DNA from: Calendula officinalis
Lineage: Eukaryota > Streptophyta > Magnoliopsida > Asterales > Asteraceae
Assembly: GCA_963853835.1 (NCBI GenBank)
Contig: OY970828.1
Span: forward strand, 63,046,861 to 63,110,860
Direction: 5' to 3'
Length of the DNA: 64,000 nt
Position numbers and translations under genes: made by a program
Shown here: piece by piece, positions 61,602 to 64,000 of the stretch
Position numbering within the stretch: position 1 is the stretch's first letter
Layout: every line of letters begins with the position of its first letter
The notes under the pieces: model-generated
Databases searched by the model: none
The model's input: only the letters and a program-made list of their open reading frames with translations
Told to the model about the DNA's origin: nothing

Positions 61602-61797
61602 CTCCTTTTGTCCCATTTTTATTGTTTATTATACTGTTTTAGTTTGTCCCATAAACACTTTCTTTCTTAAATTTCAACAAATTAAAAAACATTTAAGTGG
61701 GAAAGAGAAAATTTGATTTGTGACATAGTATAATTAATATATATTTTTTAAACTGTGTGTTTTTTTGTAATAGACAATAAATTTGAGATGGATGGAG
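61602..61797. mobile_element. Degenerate Stowaway-like MITE
   Basis: Ends ctccttttgtcccatttt and gagatggatggag, flanked by TA; the interior has 'gtcccataaacac...tttctt'. The inverted ends are imperfect. Confidence 0.55.
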
Positions 61798-61799
61798 TA

Positions 61800-64000
61800 A
61801 TTTTTAAAGTGGATTGCATAAACATATGACACATAAATTACGGTGTAAAATAAGTTTTGTGTTGTAAAAACTGATATTAGCTTGAATAAAAGGATTTTAT
61901 GGATAAATTCAGCCAATTTTATAGTTTGGGTGACTATAACGGATAAATGTATAATGTTGCTGGAAATAGTTGTCTAAAGAAGAAACATGGTACTTCATTT
62001 TCTTCAACGAAGACTGAAACCGTTTCTTTTCCAAGACGACCGTTACACTATTTTTTTTAGAAGTTCCACAATTGTCACCGAGAAATGATTTATCAACTTA
62101 TTAAATTATTATACAAATTAAACTTACTATAAATTGAAAAAGTATATATTTCTGAAAGATGTGTCTCAATCTTATTGTTAAGTTGATTTCAGTATAATAA
62201 AATGAATTTGACTACTTGTTAAATATTTAATACCGCTTAGCAAATATTAAATAGCATATTATTATATTAATAAAACAATTAGATATTAAGTTTAAAATGG
62301 TTATTGGTGAAATATCTTCCAAATTATTTAATACATGTAAATTAGATAAAAATAATGAATGAAATTCATCTTCTAAAGCTAAATTATAAATATTTTATCA
62401 CATATCTTTTGTATTTTTTGAAATACAAAGTTAGTATTTAACTATTAATAATAAAAAACAATAAGATAATGCACCGTATTATGTAAATTAGAAGTAAGAA
62501 TAAATTAGTTTTTTTTTTCTTCCAATGTGTCCCCTCATCCATCCCCATGTGCAAATAATTGAAGCTGCCAACTTCCCTCTTTCACCTAACCCTCATGTAC
62601 ATATGCTTTTGGTTTTTCCTTCTTTGGCATCCTCGATCTGTTCTGTACCCGCAAGCTTTTTACCTTCCCATGTTCATATATGATTAGGAGTTTAGGATAA
62701 CAATTTCCCCCCTGTTGTTGCGTATACTATACCGATTTGTTGGTATAAGTCGATATTCACGACATCCAACGATATGTTCGTTTGGTGTTAGGCGAAATAC
62801 AATGAACCCTAGTTACGTGAACAAGTCGAGTACATCTTGTTGTATGTACAAATGTATATATTACTTATTCGATATATTCCTTTTTGCGAAAGTAGAAATA
62901 AAATAAATTCCATCATATGTAACATCTTGTCTTATTGTTTATATATGATTATTCTGAAATTTTCAAGATGAGTGACTGAAGTTGATTTTCTCAATTTCTA
63001 CCCTTGTCAATACATGAAGTATACACTTCTTCAGTTTTGTTACATCAGTGTTAAATTACTACAATTCAATTGACAAACCATTGTCAATAATGTTTGATTC
63101 TTTATGTTAGTTTTGCCAAATCAGCGTAATTTCACTATTTTTTAGTTAAAAGTAATAATTATAAAAAATAATAAATTACATTAATTAAAAATATTATATT
63201 AATTAAACATATTAAATTAATATAAAAACTATCACATTAATTAAAAACATTAATTAAAATACTGTATTTTCTAATAAAAAAAGAAAATAAAGTTTCTATA
63301 ATTTAAAAAACATAAATGTTATAAAAAGAAAAAGAATATAAAGGAAAAAACAAAAATGAAACTTTTAATATATTATAATTTTAGAAAAAAAAAATGATTT
63401 CGTTTATGTGGTCGACCACAACTCATCTTCTTCATTTACCCCCTTCTCTTCATAAGTATATTGACGCTTTAAACCAACGAAGGCCAGTGACGAAACTATG
63501 TCAAGGGTGACCGTAGACCGGAGAAATCAACAAGCCCATAGAAAATACCGGTGCGGACCTTACTACTAGTGAATTACATATATACTTCTTACCTTATAGT
63601 TTAAAATGAACTTTTAGCCCTTGCCCTTGGTGCTATTCTTTGTATTACAAAGGTTATCTTTTTATTTTCACTAGTTTACATAAATTTGATTTAGTTTCTT
63701 CTTCTAAGGACAAAACTTCTTACATAATAACTAAATTCCATATAACGTTTCCAACAAGATTTGAAAATACAATATTTTGGTTGCTGAGCAATTCACATAC
63801 CGCTATACTACAAGTCATTTTATATATAAATTTGATTTTTACAAATTTTTAGAAGTTCTGAAAATTCTTGTATATATATATATATTTTTTTTATTTTATT
63901 AAAAATCTAGGATAAGATTTAATAGAGATATTATAAACACGAATTTCAAATCACTAGAAAACATAATTCTTATAACAAAATCAGTTTTCATTCAAAGATG
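61800..64000. other. Intergenic to the right edge, no gene seen
   Basis: Very AT-rich, with short 'ttaattaaaaat' repeats around 63170-63270 and no recognisable protein, RNA or element. Confidence 0.5.

Overview
The window is nuclear DNA from a flowering plant, most likely a eudicot and perhaps Asteraceae; the family is a weak inference from the repeat style. The evidence is spliced genes with GT/AG introns, typical plant LTR retrotransposons primed by initiator-Met tRNA, TRIM, Helitron, SINE, LINE and many MITE families, and AT-rich intergenic DNA. There are no bacterial features.

Only two protein-coding genes look intact, both on the minus strand. The first (20080-22383) is a 7-exon ROP/RAC small GTPase of 198 residues ending in a polybasic tail and CSIL. 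The second (33893-42799) is an 18-exon HECT E3 ubiquitin ligase of the UPL3/KAKTUS type, about 1860 residues, with its catalytic Cys in place. I derived the exon borders by hand from splice sites and reading frame; every junction keeps frame. The introns of both genes carry MITEs.

1-17.3 kb is a nest of LTR elements. A decayed Ty1/copia element (5' LTR entering from the left edge, gag, pol with several in-frame stops, deleted 3' end, short 3' LTR ending at 16334) is split inside RNase H by a 10,078-bp insertion (5997-16074) bounded by the 5-bp duplication catag. The insertion is a TRIM (two 173-bp LTRs) joined to a non-coding LARD-like element in the opposite orientation, with two 2,761-bp LTRs that look essentially identical and a 4.1-kb internal domain without genes. 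To the right is a fragment of another element carrying a striking array of six 19-nt hairpins every ~43 bp.

17.3-33.9 kb holds the ROP gene and a dense set of hAT-like, Stowaway-like and foldback MITEs, a SINE and a copia-type solo LTR. 43-64 kb has no convincing gene. It holds a LINE 3' relic, a long LTR-like non-coding unit (45.4-49.8 kb), a Tourist-like MITE pair (one copy nested in another MITE), Helitrons, a SINE, and three Stowaway elements.

I found no convincing new protein system. The most unusual signals are the covarying hairpin arrays in the retroelement sequences, the TRIM/LARD junction that shares one target-site duplication, and a likely spliced leader in the copia element.
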